Shown: positions 17,029 to 27,211, counted from the stretch's first letter. The stretch is 64,000 nucleotides of DNA from Lachnospiraceae bacterium AC2012 (GCA_000702525.1 JNIN01000002.1:248001-312000); one strand, 5' to 3'. Notes: a model not told the origin generated them from the sequence alone. Numbers and translations are program-made.

Positions 17029-17283
17029 CTACCAGAGATGCAATGGGCAATGCTTGTCATAAACAGCCGCGCGAATCTGCACATAGCAACCACAGGACAA
17101 ACAAGTCCCCTCGGACAACTTATCACAATTCTCACAAGTTATAAGTCGCATATGGAATTGTTTCTCGCTCGCCTTCTGTTCCTCCGGAAGCAGGCGGAGT
17201 AGTCGATTTCTATACTCCGATACATCCTCCGGCAAAGTATCCTCGATCGAACAAATACGGCAAATTCTCGTATTTTCGCCCAT
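17029..17283 (-). CDS. small zinc-ribbon-like protein (DUF6171 type)
   Basis: 84 residues with paired cysteines: C-R-I-C near residue 8, C-E-N-C near 50, then C-L-S-C-G-C-Y-V with a final HCPLH. This pattern fits one or two zinc sites and matches the Lachnospiraceae family DUF6171 as I recall it. Function is unknown. It lies inside the arabinan operon (9 bp before the last GH43 gene) with its own GGGGGAG site, an odd place for a zinc protein. Confidence 0.65.
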   Translation of the reverse strand: MGENTRICRICSIEDTLPEDVSEYRNRLLRLLPEEQKASEKQFHMRLITCENCDKLSEGTCLSCGCYVQIRAAVYDKHCPLHLW

Positions 17284-17355
17284 GTCACATCTCCCCCATT
17301 TCTTTTCACACCTACTTGCTAACTACTCTCCATCCTCTAAGCATCCGGCTACGAA

Positions 17356-18858
17356 TCATTTCAAACGAATTTCTACTACGGATGCCGGCGGCAATATGAC
17401 ATGCAACCCTTCTGCATCCACTTTGTAGTCTGTATACTCCTTCTCTACCACCTGTTCTGGCTGTTCAAAGGAATTATAGTCATGGATATCTCCGGAAACG
17501 ATACGCGCCTCCACAACAGAAATATCGCCATCCACCAGTTCCACATCTACGTTTTCTTTCTGCGTCGTAGATAAGTTATTCAGCGTAACCGTAATCACGC
17601 CTTCTGAATCTATGGATGTGGATTCCGTAATCGCAGGTACAGACCATTCCTCTGGTCCAATCTCACTTACACCTGTAAGCTTTGTATCCAATAAAGTCGC
17701 GCCCTGATGATGACGATACATATGGAATACGTGATAGGTCGGTGTCAGAATCATCTTCTCCCCTTCCGTCAGAATCACTGCCTGCAGTACATTCACCATC
17801 TGCGCAATATTTGCCATCTTTACACGGTCACAATGCTTATTAAAGATATTCAGCGTAATACCGGCAATCAACGCATCGCGAATCGTATTCTGCTGATACA
17901 AAAATCCCGGATTGGTACCAGGTTCTGCTGTATACCAGCCGCCCCATTCATCGACAATCATGCCAATCTTCTTCTCCGGATCATAGGTATCCATAATCAT
18001 GCCATGACGTTCTACTAACGTCTGCATATAAAGTGCCTTGCTCAAAGTCTTATACCAGACTTCCTCATCAAAATCTGTCGCAGAGCCCTTGATATCCCAT
18101 CCTTCCGGATGTACATAATAATGCAGAGACAAACCGTCCATAAATCCATGAAACTGCTCTGGTGTATGATCATGTGTTGTCTCTAAAACGGTCTTTGTCC
18201 AGTGATAATCATCGACATTAGCTCCACCGCAGATCTTCTTAATCGGATTCTTCGGATCATAATTTCTGACATATGTCTGATATCTACGATAAAGATCGCC
18301 ATAATAGGATGGGCGCATATTACCGCCGCAACCCCAGTTTTCATTTCCAACACCGAAGTAATCCACCTTCCAAGGTTCCTTATGACCATTCTTCGCACGG
18401 AGTTCTGCCATCGGAGAAACCCCTTCAAATGTCATATACTCGACCCATTCGCTCATCTCCTGGACTGTGCCACTTCCGACATTGCCATTGATATAGGTCT
18501 TACAACCCAGCTGGCGGCACAATTCGAAGAATTCATGTGTACCAAAGCTATTGTCCTCAACTACACCGCCCCAATGCGTGTTTACAATCTTCTTTCTCTT
18601 CGCCTTGTCGCCAATTCCATCCTTCCAATGGTATTCATCTGCGAAACAGCCGCCCGGCCAACGAAGAACCGGCACATGAATCTTCTTCAATGCCTCTACC
18701 ACATCGGTACGCATACCATTGACATTCGGAATATCAGAATCTTCTCCTACATAGATTCCCTCATAGATTCCTCTTCCCAGATGTTCTGAGAAATGTCCAT
18801 AGATTTCTGGCTGAATCTCAGCTCCTACAGCCTCTCTATTAATTACTAATTTTGCCAT
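17356..18858 (-). CDS. abfA: alpha-L-arabinofuranosidase, GH51
   Basis: 500 residues, no signal peptide. It begins with the GH51 strand [10 protein letters not shown] and [20 protein letters not shown]. The acid/base is E173 in GVGNENWG and the nucleophile E304 in VDEWGGWY, both in the clan GH-A barrel; a C-terminal jelly-roll follows. It cleaves terminal arabinofuranose from arabino-oligosaccharides or arabinoxylan fragments inside the cell. It is the third gene of the operon. The start at 18858 has GAGGAG seven bases before; the frame to 18888 begins inside the spacer without a site. Confidence 0.95.
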   Translation of the reverse strand: MAKLVINREAVGAEIQPEIYGHFSEHLGRGIYEGIYVGEDSDIPNVNGMRTDVVEALKKIHVPVLRWPGGCFADEYHWKDGIGDKAKRKKIVNTHWGGVVEDNSFGTHEFFELCRQLGCKTYINGNVGSGTVQEMSEWVEYMTFEGVSPMAELRAKNGHKEPWKVDYFGVGNENWGCGGNMRPSYYGDLYRRYQTYVRNYDPKNPIKKICGGANVDDYHWTKTVLETTHDHTPEQFHGFMDGLSLHYYVHPEGWDIKGSATDFDEEVWYKTLSKALYMQTLVERHGMIMDTYDPEKKIGMIVDEWGGWYTAEPGTNPGFLYQQNTIRDALIAGITLNIFNKHCDRVKMANIAQMVNVLQAVILTEGEKMILTPTYHVFHMYRHHQGATLLDTKLTGVSEIGPEEWSVPAITESTSIDSEGVITVTLNNLSTTQKENVDVELVDGDISVVEARIVSGDIHDYNSFEQPEQVVEKEYTDYKVDAEGLHVILPPASVVEIRLK

Positions 18859-18902
18859 CTTACTTCTCCTCTTGTCTGCCCCAAACAATCAAAAGACTTC
18901 TA

Positions 18903-20411
18903 TTACGATTTCAGATACTGGATTGCCCAGATTGTCTGATTATTATCTCCAACCGCAGTAAATACACTCGTTTGATTGCCTGCTTCATCTACCATATCTA
19001 GAAATACTCCTTTATAGTCCACACCATCCAGCGTAAAGGTCGCAAAGTCACTGCCATTCTCCATGGTGTAAGTACCGGTAAACGCATCTTCTTCACTGGA
19101 AATGTTACCGTCCTTTAACGTACATTCCACAGCCTCATTGATGAGATTTCCAACATCGATTCCATGATTTAAGATATAATACGTGCCATCCACATCCCAA
19201 TCGGAGTGACCGGGCTGACTCGTCACTGTTTCATCCACTTCAAATGGTGCAATCGTATACCAATCTTCTTCATTCAAAAACATCTGATGAATTCTCGGTT
19301 CATGATACTCTGTTCCATCATTAAATCGCTGATGATAAACGATGTATTTCGATCCATCCTCTTCTGTAAAAATCGACTGTCCACCCGGCGCCATATACGT
19401 CACATCCAGACTTGGCAAGGTATAATTTCCCATCATCTTCACACCATAATTGAAATAATCTTCCTGACCTTCCAAGGTATTACCCTTTGCATCGACATAG
19501 GGGCCCGTAACATTTCTACTCCTAAATTGACGAATCTGATAGCCACCATCGCTTTGCAGGCTGCCATAGGATACAAATAGATAATAATATCCGGATTTCT
19601 CATTGTAATCGATATATGGTCCTTCGATGGCATGGATTCCACCACCGGCAATTCGTGTTCCAAAATATGGATCGGTCGTATCCGAAACTTCGTCTGTGTG
19701 CATCGGAAGTCCTGTACTCGGATCTAGCTGCAGAACAAAGATACCACCCGACCAGGAGCCATACGTCAGCCACAGATTACCATCTGCATCCTCGAAAACA
19801 GCTGGATCTATACAATTCGGCCATAAATCCTTGTCATAGCCGCCATATTCAAAATAACGCGTCAAATCTGCATCCTCACCAAGTATCGACTTCACATTCG
19901 TCTGCTCGACGGTATTCTTATCCCATCCGGAATATAGGAATTTCGTCACATATTCATATGGTCCTTCTGGGGAGTCCGCCTGTGCCAGGCATAGATTTGA
20001 CTGAATATCACTGGATGTCGTGCAAAAATACATCAGATATTTCTTCATCACTTTGTTATAGTAAATGTTCGAAGCCCAGATAGAGTAGCCCCCATCACTG
20101 TTTTTACCGACGAAGGAAAATGCGTCCATATCGCCCTTAAAAATGTTACTGAACATATTACTACCGTTTGCGATATAGTCCCAGTTACATAAATCACTGG
20201 AACTAGCAAGAACTTGGTGCGAACCAGTCATATAATATAACCCATCCGCACCAATGATAATCTGAGGATCGTGACAGGAAATCCCTGTACTCACCGTTCC
20301 TTTTTTTATTTCTTCTTTGGAAAGTGAATTTGAACTTCCAAGACACCCAGTGAAAGAAACAATACATAAAACAACTACTAGTAGTACACTAACGATTCTC
20401 TTCTGTTTCAT
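18903..20411 (-). CDS. secreted GH43 endo-arabinanase lipoprotein
   Basis: 502 residues. The lipobox is S-F-T-G-C23, so the enzyme is tethered to the outer face of the membrane. The catalytic base is D48 in CHDPQII; a second Asp lies in NCIDPAVFED and the acid Glu in HAIEGPYI. After the propeller comes a C-terminal beta domain (about residues 375-502), as in two-domain endo-arabinanases. It would make the oligosaccharides taken up by the importer at 10.9-14.3 kb. It starts 9 bp after the upstream GH43 gene. Confidence 0.9.
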   Translation of the reverse strand: MKQKRIVSVLLVVVLCIVSFTGCLGSSNSLSKEEIKKGTVSTGISCHDPQIIIGADGLYYMTGSHQVLASSSDLCNWDYIANGSNMFSNIFKGDMDAFSFVGKNSDGGYSIWASNIYYNKVMKKYLMYFCTTSSDIQSNLCLAQADSPEGPYEYVTKFLYSGWDKNTVEQTNVKSILGEDADLTRYFEYGGYDKDLWPNCIDPAVFEDADGNLWLTYGSWSGGIFVLQLDPSTGLPMHTDEVSDTTDPYFGTRIAGGGIHAIEGPYIDYNEKSGYYYLFVSYGSLQSDGGYQIRQFRSRNVTGPYVDAKGNTLEGQEDYFNYGVKMMGNYTLPSLDVTYMAPGGQSIFTEEDGSKYIVYHQRFNDGTEYHEPRIHQMFLNEEDWYTIAPFEVDETVTSQPGHSDWDVDGTYYILNHGIDVGNLINEAVECTLKDGNISSEEDAFTGTYTMENGSDFATFTLDGVDYKGVFLDMVDEAGNQTSVFTAVGDNNQTIWAIQYLKS

Positions 20412-20420
20412 CTCTTCACC

Positions 20421-21392
20421 TTAACCAGAAACAATATTCATATTGTCATACGAAAAAACGGGGCGATTCTCTACATCCCACTCCACTTGCATAAGAAATG
20501 CATGTCGATTCGGATTATACAGAGGATCACCGACAATTTCTTCCTCAGTTCTCGCATGGAAAACCATGATATCATTGCCCTGTTCGTCTTTCGTAAAAGA
20601 ATTATGTCCTGGCCCATAGATACCCTTCTCTCGATTGGAAGAAAGTACTGGTTTTGCTTCCTTTGTCCAAGAACGTGGATCTAATAAATCACTTCCGCTC
20701 TTTGCAGAAAGCATTCCTAAGCAATAGGCAGGCCCTGTGTCAGATGCAGAATAGGTAAGATAAATTCGATCTCCCTTCTTCAAAACAGCCGGACCTTCAT
20801 TGACCCAGAATCCAATTCGTTCCCAATCATAGTCAGGTGTTGTAAGTAAGACTTGAACTGTTTTTAATTTACAAGGATTCTCCATCTTCGCAATATAAAG
20901 ATTGGATATCTGTTTTCCAACTCCGACCTTCTCTGCCCATACATAGTATCTTTCACCAGCATCTTCGAATACCGTCGCATCTAGTGAAAATGCTTGAAAT
21001 GAGAACTCGTCCTCATCTGCGCACTGCATCATACCTCGTTCTACCCAGGCATCCTGCATCGGATCTAATCCCGTGCATTCCAACACATACGGACGAATCT
21101 TCCAGATATCATCGCGCTCACCTGCTGCAAAATAGATATAATAATGTCCATCTAGGAAATGCAGCTCCGGCGCCCAGATATGCTTACTCATCGGGCCTTC
21201 TTCATGCTTCTTCCATATGGTGATTTCTCCCGCATCTTTCAGACCTTCGAGCGTTTCGCTTCTTCGTAGTACGATACAATCATAAGCTGGTACAGAGGCC
21301 GTAAAATAGTAATAACCATCATACTGGCATACATATGGATCCGCTCTTTGCATAATCCATGGATTAATCCCTGTTTCAGTTATTTGATTCAT
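20421..21392 (-). CDS. intracellular GH43 exo-arabinofuranosidase (subfamily 26-like)
   Basis: 323 residues, no signal peptide. The start NPWIMQRADPYVCQYDGYYYFTAS, with base D18, and the blocks KHIWAPELHF, FSLDATVFED and FWVNEGPAVLKK (acid Glu) match the subgroup of exo-alpha-1,5-L-arabinofuranosidases such as Araf43A of Streptomyces avermitilis. It is the first gene of the arabinan operon. The start at 21392 is preceded by GGGAG; the longer frame to 21419 has no site. Confidence 0.88.
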   Translation of the reverse strand: MNQITETGINPWIMQRADPYVCQYDGYYYFTASVPAYDCIVLRRSETLEGLKDAGEITIWKKHEEGPMSKHIWAPELHFLDGHYYIYFAAGERDDIWKIRPYVLECTGLDPMQDAWVERGMMQCADEDEFSFQAFSLDATVFEDAGERYYVWAEKVGVGKQISNLYIAKMENPCKLKTVQVLLTTPDYDWERIGFWVNEGPAVLKKGDRIYLTYSASDTGPAYCLGMLSAKSGSDLLDPRSWTKEAKPVLSSNREKGIYGPGHNSFTKDEQGNDIMVFHARTEEEIVGDPLYNPNRHAFLMQVEWDVENRPVFSYDNMNIVSG

Positions 21393-21503
21393 TTTTATTT
21401 CTCCCAATCTTAATGTCATAAGTCGGGAGGTACTTTAGATTGATTTAAACTTTTTTAGAACTAGCTAAATTATATGACAATTTCCTAGCGATTGCAAGAA
21501 AAA

Positions 21504-21526
21504 AAATGGTCCCCAAGGGACCATTT
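21504..21526 (-). terminator. terminator made from a short REP-like element (element 4)
   Basis: AAATGGTCCC-CAA-GGGACCATTT is a 10-bp stem with a 3-nt loop. On the minus strand it is followed by a run of eight T with one C, making a good terminator for the XRE membrane gene whose stop is at 21531-21533. The arms match the ends of the GGTCC...GGACC repeat family, without the GGACGGGG centre. Confidence 0.8.
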
Positions 21527-21530
21527 CCAA

Positions 21531-22253
21531 CTAAGAATTCTGATATGCAATTTTATAATAATCCTGCATCTTACGCAGAATTTCATCCATCTCCCCCTGA
21601 CAAAGCCCTATCTTCTCCTCGGCATTTGTAGTCAAGTCATCGTATATCACTTCTCCATTTTCTGTTATGCTTCCTGCTATTTCTTGATTTAAACCATATT
21701 GAATATTAAACCAGTATTTTTCATTTTCTTCATTAAGAAGGAAAAAACAATCCACATCCTCAGTTTTATATTCCGCATTCAATACCGATGCATAAAAATG
21801 CCCCTTCCAAAATGGCATTTTCTGGTTTGGAAGTTCAAATATTATGCCTCCTTCGTCTTTAACATACATCCCCTCTTCCTTTACAAATCCAGCTTCTAAA
21901 ACACGCTCTCTAAATCCATCATTCGCTCTTTCCATGAATTGTAATCTAACAAAAACAAGCGCCAAACAAATCACTAAAGCACATGATACGCTTATGCCAA
22001 TCGGCTTCATATAACTCTTTATTTTTTTAAGAACATCTACTTTCCTTACATAATCTGCATCTTCATTTAGCAAAGCATCCAAAGATATATGATATTCATT
22101 GCAAATTCGAATTAACATCTCTAAATCCGGTATACTTTTACTATTTTCCCAACTAGAAACGGTCTGTCTTGTTACGCCAAATTTATCTCCAAATTCTTCC
22201 TGTGTCATCTGATTTTCTAAACGACTGCTTTTAATTATTTCTGCTACTGTCAT
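21531..22253 (-). CDS. XRE-family regulator with a membrane segment and extracellular domain
   Basis: 240 residues: an N-terminal Cro/CI HTH (residues 5-60, MTQEEFGDKFGVTRQTVSSW), a single membrane segment (about 85-105), and a C-terminal domain of about 130 residues outside the cell with alternating charged strands. It starts 2 bp downstream of the peptidase-transporter gene, in the same operon, so it may sense the exported peptide or give immunity (inference). I do not recognise the outer domain. Confidence 0.75.
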   Translation of the reverse strand: MTVAEIIKSSRLENQMTQEEFGDKFGVTRQTVSSWENSKSIPDLEMLIRICNEYHISLDALLNEDADYVRKVDVLKKIKSYMKPIGISVSCALVICLALVFVRLQFMERANDGFRERVLEAGFVKEEGMYVKDEGGIIFELPNQKMPFWKGHFYASVLNAEYKTEDVDCFFLLNEENEKYWFNIQYGLNQEIAGSITENGEVIYDDLTTNAEEKIGLCQGEMDEILRKMQDYYKIAYQNS

Positions 22254-22255
22254 TC

Positions 22256-24379
22256 TTAATGTCCCCTCTTTATAAGCCTTTTATATTCTGTATTTGTGTC
22301 AAACAATTGTTTATGAAATTGACATACTACATTTCTTTTAGAATCTATATATAGGACATAATCATCCTCACTTATTAAATCCAAATTATGCGTAATAAAT
22401 ATACACATTTTATCCGATATATAATTCCTGATAAATTCTATCACATCGCTTTCACTTTTCCTATCTAAATGACATGTTGATTCGTCAAATACAATAATTT
22501 TCGCCTCACTCATCAATGCCCTAGCTATAGCGATTCTTTGTTTTTCTCCACCCGACAAATTATCCCCATTCTCTGAAATATACTCATTTAAACCTTTTGC
22601 TCTTTTCTCTATAATCTTTGAAAGACCTGTACCCGAAAGAACCATCTGCAATTTTTCATTATCAAGTTCCTTATCCCACAACAATATATTCTCCAAAATA
22701 GTTCCCGTTAGAATTTCTGCCTCCTGCGGCATGTAGATCATCTGACCAGATACATCAACATTTTCTATATTAATTTCACGATCAACATAAATCTCCCCTT
22801 TTTCACACTTTAATAATCCGGCTAGCATCTTTGCCAATGTCGTTTTCCCTGATCCACTTTCACCAACTAAAAATGTCACCGCAGTCTGAATCGAAAATGA
22901 AACATTCTCTAATACAGGTGTCTTATATCCATATTCTATTCTTACATCTCTAAACTCTATCCGATCTCCTATCCGATATGATGAAGCTGGTAGTAAAGAA
23001 TCCACTTTTGAAAAAACCAAAACATCATCCATCTTTCGAAATGTAAGAATAATTTCCGGCAAGGACGGGAGAATGCTCAATATTGTCTTAACTGGTGATA
23101 AAAAGAATCCCACAAACCCTTCAAACGCTAATACCGTTCCTAATGACATTTCATACATACTCATTTTATATAAACCATATGCTAATATGATTAACATCAT
23201 CATACTTTCAATCAGATCCATTGTTCCATTCATCTTCAACACTACATTATCCAATTGATAGTCCAATTCTTTCACGTTTGCATTTTCATTTTTGATTCTA
23301 TCTCGATATGACATACTATTAAAACTTTTCAAAGTAATAACACTGTCCATCAACTCTTTCATATGTGTTGTAAATAACGCCTGTTTATCCATTATTTTCT
23401 TATTTAGAGCATATAATTTCTTTTTTGAAATGTAATAGGAAGAAACATAGGCAATGACAATTACAAATGTCATTAGATACATTATTGGATTAATATATAT
23501 TAGTATGATGGAACCGGCAATGAGAGACACTACCTCTAAAACAATCGTGACAAAATAAGAAATCAATAATTCTACAACACTATGCAATCGATAAAAACGA
23601 TCAAGAATTCCTCCGCTCGAATAATCATCTAGTTTTAAAACCGGCATATTGATAATCGAATCGATAAAATGGTCCTGCAAACGTATCCCGAATGCCTTTC
23701 TTTCATAGGCTAATAGTTTTTCTTTCCCTATATTCAATGCATAAATAGCAATATATGCTATACCAAAAATTCCAAAGATAACGATATCATCTAGATTGAA
23801 CTCCATCGTTGTATTTATTCGATCTATTACTTCCTTATATATGTATGATGTTCCCATACTAACTGCTAGCAAAATAACTGAAAATGTAATAAGTAATGCC
23901 ATCAATTTAGAATCCTTAAAGAACTCTCTTACACACGCGCTCCTATATGGATATATGCACTTTTCTTTTGCGACCATTTCATTGATACAAATCGCATATC
24001 CAGACCATAACCTCCCAAACTCGTCCATTGTCATTTGACGATCCCCAATATTTGGATCCCAAAGTTGAATCTTCTTTTTCTTTAAACCATACATTACAAC
24101 ATAATGCCCCATATGATTTTCATTAATTAACACGATGATTGGGAATTTTATATTCTTATATTCTTCCATTAATTCATTGATTGTCCCACTAACCGCATCT
24201 GCAGAAAACCCGACTTTCTCCATAATCTTTGTCATACCGTATAAACTCAAACCATCTTGTCCTAAGAAAGTATTTTTACGAAGTTCTGTTTCATTTACCG
24301 GAATACCTGCCATCTTACAAACAGTAAAAATACATGCCAAACCGCAATCATTTTCATCATGCTGGTAATATCCCCTCAT
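22256..24379 (-). CDS. C39 peptidase-containing ABC exporter (bacteriocin/peptide maturation)
   Basis: 707 residues in the PCAT order. The N-terminal C39 cysteine peptidase (1-140) has Q6 and C12 in HDENDCGLA, His in NHMGHYVVMYG, and Asp in WDPN. The middle membrane domain has about six helices (150-440). The C-terminal ATPase has Walker A GESGSGKTT, signature LSGGE and Walker B IIVFDES. Such proteins cut double-glycine leaders and export the core peptide. The substrate is very likely the small GG-leader protein encoded 55 bp upstream. The ATG at 24379 with AGAGGTG is preferred to the GTG at 24412. Confidence 0.93.
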   Translation of the reverse strand: MRGYYQHDENDCGLACIFTVCKMAGIPVNETELRKNTFLGQDGLSLYGMTKIMEKVGFSADAVSGTINELMEEYKNIKFPIIVLINENHMGHYVVMYGLKKKKIQLWDPNIGDRQMTMDEFGRLWSGYAICINEMVAKEKCIYPYRSACVREFFKDSKLMALLITFSVILLAVSMGTSYIYKEVIDRINTTMEFNLDDIVIFGIFGIAYIAIYALNIGKEKLLAYERKAFGIRLQDHFIDSIINMPVLKLDDYSSGGILDRFYRLHSVVELLISYFVTIVLEVVSLIAGSIILIYINPIMYLMTFVIVIAYVSSYYISKKKLYALNKKIMDKQALFTTHMKELMDSVITLKSFNSMSYRDRIKNENANVKELDYQLDNVVLKMNGTMDLIESMMMLIILAYGLYKMSMYEMSLGTVLAFEGFVGFFLSPVKTILSILPSLPEIILTFRKMDDVLVFSKVDSLLPASSYRIGDRIEFRDVRIEYGYKTPVLENVSFSIQTAVTFLVGESGSGKTTLAKMLAGLLKCEKGEIYVDREINIENVDVSGQMIYMPQEAEILTGTILENILLWDKELDNEKLQMVLSGTGLSKIIEKRAKGLNEYISENGDNLSGGEKQRIAIARALMSEAKIIVFDESTCHLDRKSESDVIEFIRNYISDKMCIFITHNLDLISEDDYVLYIDSKRNVVCQFHKQLFDTNTEYKRLIKRGH

Positions 24380-24434
24380 AAGCAAACACCTCTTTACACA
24401 CGCATTTTTCACATGTCAAAACCTCTTTACATCC

Positions 24435-24644
24435 TTATTTTCCGCAGTTTCTATCGCATGAAAATACAAAAACTTTTTTCTTATGCTTTTTATATTTCTT
24501 TCTATGTGCATCTACCTTTTCACCAGCGGTTACTGGAGATTTATATGGAGCTGAAATATATATCCTTTTATCAAAACAGATCCAATGATAATGCGTTCCC
24601 CCTCCTGTCACTTCTCTTGCTACCTCAATATCTACTCGTTTCAT
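24435..24644 (-). CDS. double-glycine leader precursor peptide (putative bacteriocin)
   Basis: 69 residues. The start is the ATG at 24644, because GGAGG lies nine to ten bases before it; an upstream ATG at 24662 overlaps that site. The first 15 residues (MKRVDIEVAREVTGG) fit a GG leader: Gly at -1 and -2, hydrophobic Val -4, Val -12 and Met -15. The 54-residue core starts GTHYHWICFDKRIY, has a very basic stretch (HRKKYKKHKKK), and ends SCDRNCGK, so three cysteines in all. The next gene is the C39 exporter. I do not recognise the core; it could be a class II bacteriocin, a modified peptide or a signal. Confidence 0.72.
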   Translation of the reverse strand: MKRVDIEVAREVTGGGTHYHWICFDKRIYISAPYKSPVTAGEKVDAHRKKYKKHKKKVFVFSCDRNCGK

Positions 24645-24723
24645 ATTTGAACTAACCTCCATTTATTCTTTATTCTATTTCAAAGTATACGAACTAATAC
24701 CTTCATTCAAAAGCAATGATTCT

Positions 24724-24751
24724 TTGACATAAGAAATAAACAGTGTATAAC
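24724..24751 (+). promoter_or_regulatory. promoter of the ABC-2 exporter operon
   Basis: TTGACA (24724-24729), a 16-bp spacer and TATAAC (24746-24751) form a near-consensus sigma-A promoter about 60 bp before the first exporter gene. It lies in the 166-bp gap shared with the divergent peptide operon, so both could be co-regulated here. Confidence 0.7.
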
Positions 24752-24810
24752 ATTCTTTTCTTGAATCACATCTATAATTATCCAAAAATAGATCTTGAAA
24801 GGAGGACCTT

Positions 24811-25677
24811 ATGACTCAACTATTTTTATTAATGAAAGCAGAAACAAAAAGAATTATCCTATCATTAAACTATCTAAGTATTATTGCTGTATTATTGTAT
24901 ATTCATATCACTCGCTCTTACGGATGGATTCCTGTTTTTAAACTATCCTATGGATATGGATTTCTTGATAACAACCTACTTATATGTGTCTTAATATCTC
25001 TATCTTTTTCCGCATATATTATAAAAGAGTTTAAGACCAGAACCATCCAAAACAAAATTGTACTTGGATATAACAACATCGAATTATATTTAAGTTCCTT
25101 GATTGCTCTTATACTTGCAAGCGCATCTTTGGTTTTCTTAGATATGATTTTCTATTTCTTTGATGAGTTCCTTAGAAAAGAAGCATTGTCAACAACCCTA
25201 GTAAACGGTGTAACAAATACTTTTATTTTTATCTGCACGATTTCTTGTATTGCAACTATGATATGCAGCCTATGCTATTTGATAAGAACAAAAATAGCAG
25301 TTCTCTTATGCGTCATAATATCAATTATCTCATTAAACACAGGGCGGACACATGTTGCTACTCTCACTGCATATTACAGTTTGTTTACTGAGGTTAACCA
25401 GGAAATATCCGATGATGAAACTGATCTTTTAGAAAACTACACAGCGAAACCGAGCAAAGAGCTTGAAATGAATTTAAATCGATATATTTGTATTTCACCA
25501 TATGAGCAATGCTATTTTTCAACATATCTTCCTTTCGAAAGCTATGAAGAAAAAATACATCACTCCTACTTCGTAAAAAATTGTCGCTATCATATCGATT
25601 TCATAATCATTGATGGGATTCTCCTTATACTCTTGTCCCTAAGCACTATATTGTTATTAAAAAAAATGGATTTATGA
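24811..25677 (+). CDS. ABC-2 type permease subunit, first copy
   Basis: 288 residues with about six membrane segments and one long outside loop (about residues 190-255, acidic, then a Tyr/Cys-rich part). It ends IDFIIIDGILLILLSLSTILL-LKKMDL, closely like the end of the third gene of this operon, so the two permeases are distant paralogues forming a heterodimer. Such BcrAB/LanFEG-like exporters often give self-protection against bacteriocins. GAAAGGAGG precedes the ATG. Confidence 0.75.
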   Translation: MTQLFLLMKAETKRIILSLNYLSIIAVLLYIHITRSYGWIPVFKLSYGYGFLDNNLLICVLISLSFSAYIIKEFKTRTIQNKIVLGYNNIELYLSSLIALILASASLVFLDMIFYFFDEFLRKEALSTTLVNGVTNTFIFICTISCIATMICSLCYLIRTKIAVLLCVIISIISLNTGRTHVATLTAYYSLFTEVNQEISDDETDLLENYTAKPSKELEMNLNRYICISPYEQCYFSTYLPFESYEEKIHHSYFVKNCRYHIDFIIIDGILLILLSLSTILLLKKMDL

Positions 25678-25691
25678 AAGGAATTTGCAAA

Positions 25692-26360
25692 ATGAATAAC
25701 ATTATCATTACAAAAGACTTAAACAAAAAATATAGACAAACCCATGCATTAAACAATGTATCTATCCATATCCCACGAGGAAGTATTTATGGTCTAATTG
25801 GAAATAATGGTGCAGGAAAAACCACCCTTATGCGCCTCTTATTAGGGTTACAGACTCCTACATCTGGTGAAATAAATATGGAACAGGGCTTAAAAACCGG
25901 AGCGATCCTTGAGACTCCAGCGTTGTACCCACATTGGTCAGCCAAAAAGAATCTCAAATACCAATTATCTCTTATTAAAAATCCACAATATGATGCCATA
26001 ACACTCTTAAATCTTGTTGGTTTAAAGGATACGCTTAAACCAGTCATGAAGTATTCCCTTGGCATGAAGCAGCGCTTAGGTCTCGCGCTAGCACTGGCCA
26101 ATAATCCAGATCTTTTATTTCTGGATGAACCTTTAAACGGTCTAGATCCCTCTGGAATACGACAGATTCGAGAATTAATTCTCCGTCTTAATCAAGAACA
26201 ACACACTACCATCATCATATCTAGTCATATATTAGATGAACTCGAAAAAGTCGCAACCCATGTTGGTTTCTTAAAAGACGGCATTCTACTTCATGAATGC
26301 CCGATTGATAAGCTAAAAGACACAACTTTGGAACAAATGTATTTTGATTCATTTCAGTAA
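25692..26360 (+). CDS. ABC transporter ATPase, BcrA/LanF-like
   Basis: 222 residues, a single ATPase domain: Walker A GNNGAGKTT, a Q-loop near LQTPTSG, signature YSLGMKQRLGLALALA, Walker B LLFLDEPLNGLDP and switch His in IISSHIL. The LGMKQ signature (instead of LSGGQ) is typical of the drug/bacteriocin-export (DrrA/BcrA/LanF) group. It sits between the two permease genes. The start at 25692 has AAAGGA; the frame to 25674 overlaps the first permease gene by a few bases. Confidence 0.9.
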   Translation: MNNIIITKDLNKKYRQTHALNNVSIHIPRGSIYGLIGNNGAGKTTLMRLLLGLQTPTSGEINMEQGLKTGAILETPALYPHWSAKKNLKYQLSLIKNPQYDAITLLNLVGLKDTLKPVMKYSLGMKQRLGLALALANNPDLLFLDEPLNGLDPSGIRQIRELILRLNQEQHTTIIISSHILDELEKVATHVGFLKDGILLHECPIDKLKDTTLEQMYFDSFQ

Positions 26361-26377
26361 AAAGGAGATTTTTTAAC

Positions 26378-27211
26378 ATGAAACATTTATTATTCACAGA
26401 ATGGAAAAGACGCTTCTTTTCTTTCTTATTACTTGGGGAACTAATCCTATTATTCGTTTGGAATTGTCTCAGAATTATCTTTACAGATTATGGATTTGAT
26501 GTTGATTCGGTATATTTTCTATATCAAAACATACCTTTTATAAGCATTCTAATAACATTTCATATTTTGCTCAGTATGCGCTTTGAAGTTGACAATAAAA
26601 CCATACTTAACAAACTTTATCTTGGGTATTCTAAGCCTTTGATCTTATTCATTGAAATATGGATCAGCATGATAGAGAGTACCGTATTGGTTGCCTTTGA
26701 CAACATCTTAATACTAACTCTTTGCCGCTATCGCCATTATAATTTATCAAATTTAACGATAACATTTCTAAACTTTATCGTATGTGTATTTATTGTATGC
26801 ACGATTTCTGTACTGATAACCGTACTAGCTTGTACCATTTCCAATCAACTAATTGCCTTTACCATAGTTATCGCAGGTACTGCGCTATTACTGCATTTTG
26901 GAAATGATACCACACATGCGATGATACAGCCCGTAAAAACCGATGCTTTCTTCTCCGATGGACAAATGCACCCAAATCCACTTTATGTTACTGGAACAAA
27001 GCGAATTCTATATCAGATTCATCTGACATTGTCACCCTATGCTCAGGCTTACTATGCGGATTTTTTTCAAGCAGAATTATCTGATATTCCTGAGGTATCA
27101 CTAATACCTTCATCATTGCCCTTCCATATCGACTTTCTTATCGTTGATATACTGGAAATTATTGTAGCCACTATAATCGGAGTAAAATATTTCAGCCAAA
27201 AAGACTTGTAA
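26378..27211 (+). CDS. ABC-2 type permease subunit, second copy
   Basis: 277 residues, about six membrane segments, with an outside loop (about 185-245) in the same place as in the first permease and a matching end (FHIDFLIVDILEIIVATIIG...FSQKDL). It is the last gene of the exporter operon and ends ten bases before a REP-like element that may act as terminator. Its role as immunity transporter is inferred from the divergent peptide locus. Confidence 0.75.
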   Translation: MKHLLFTEWKRRFFSFLLLGELILLFVWNCLRIIFTDYGFDVDSVYFLYQNIPFISILITFHILLSMRFEVDNKTILNKLYLGYSKPLILFIEIWISMIESTVLVAFDNILILTLCRYRHYNLSNLTITFLNFIVCVFIVCTISVLITVLACTISNQLIAFTIVIAGTALLLHFGNDTTHAMIQPVKTDAFFSDGQMHPNPLYVTGTKRILYQIHLTLSPYAQAYYADFFQAELSDIPEVSLIPSSLPFHIDFLIVDILEIIVATIIGVKYFSQKDL

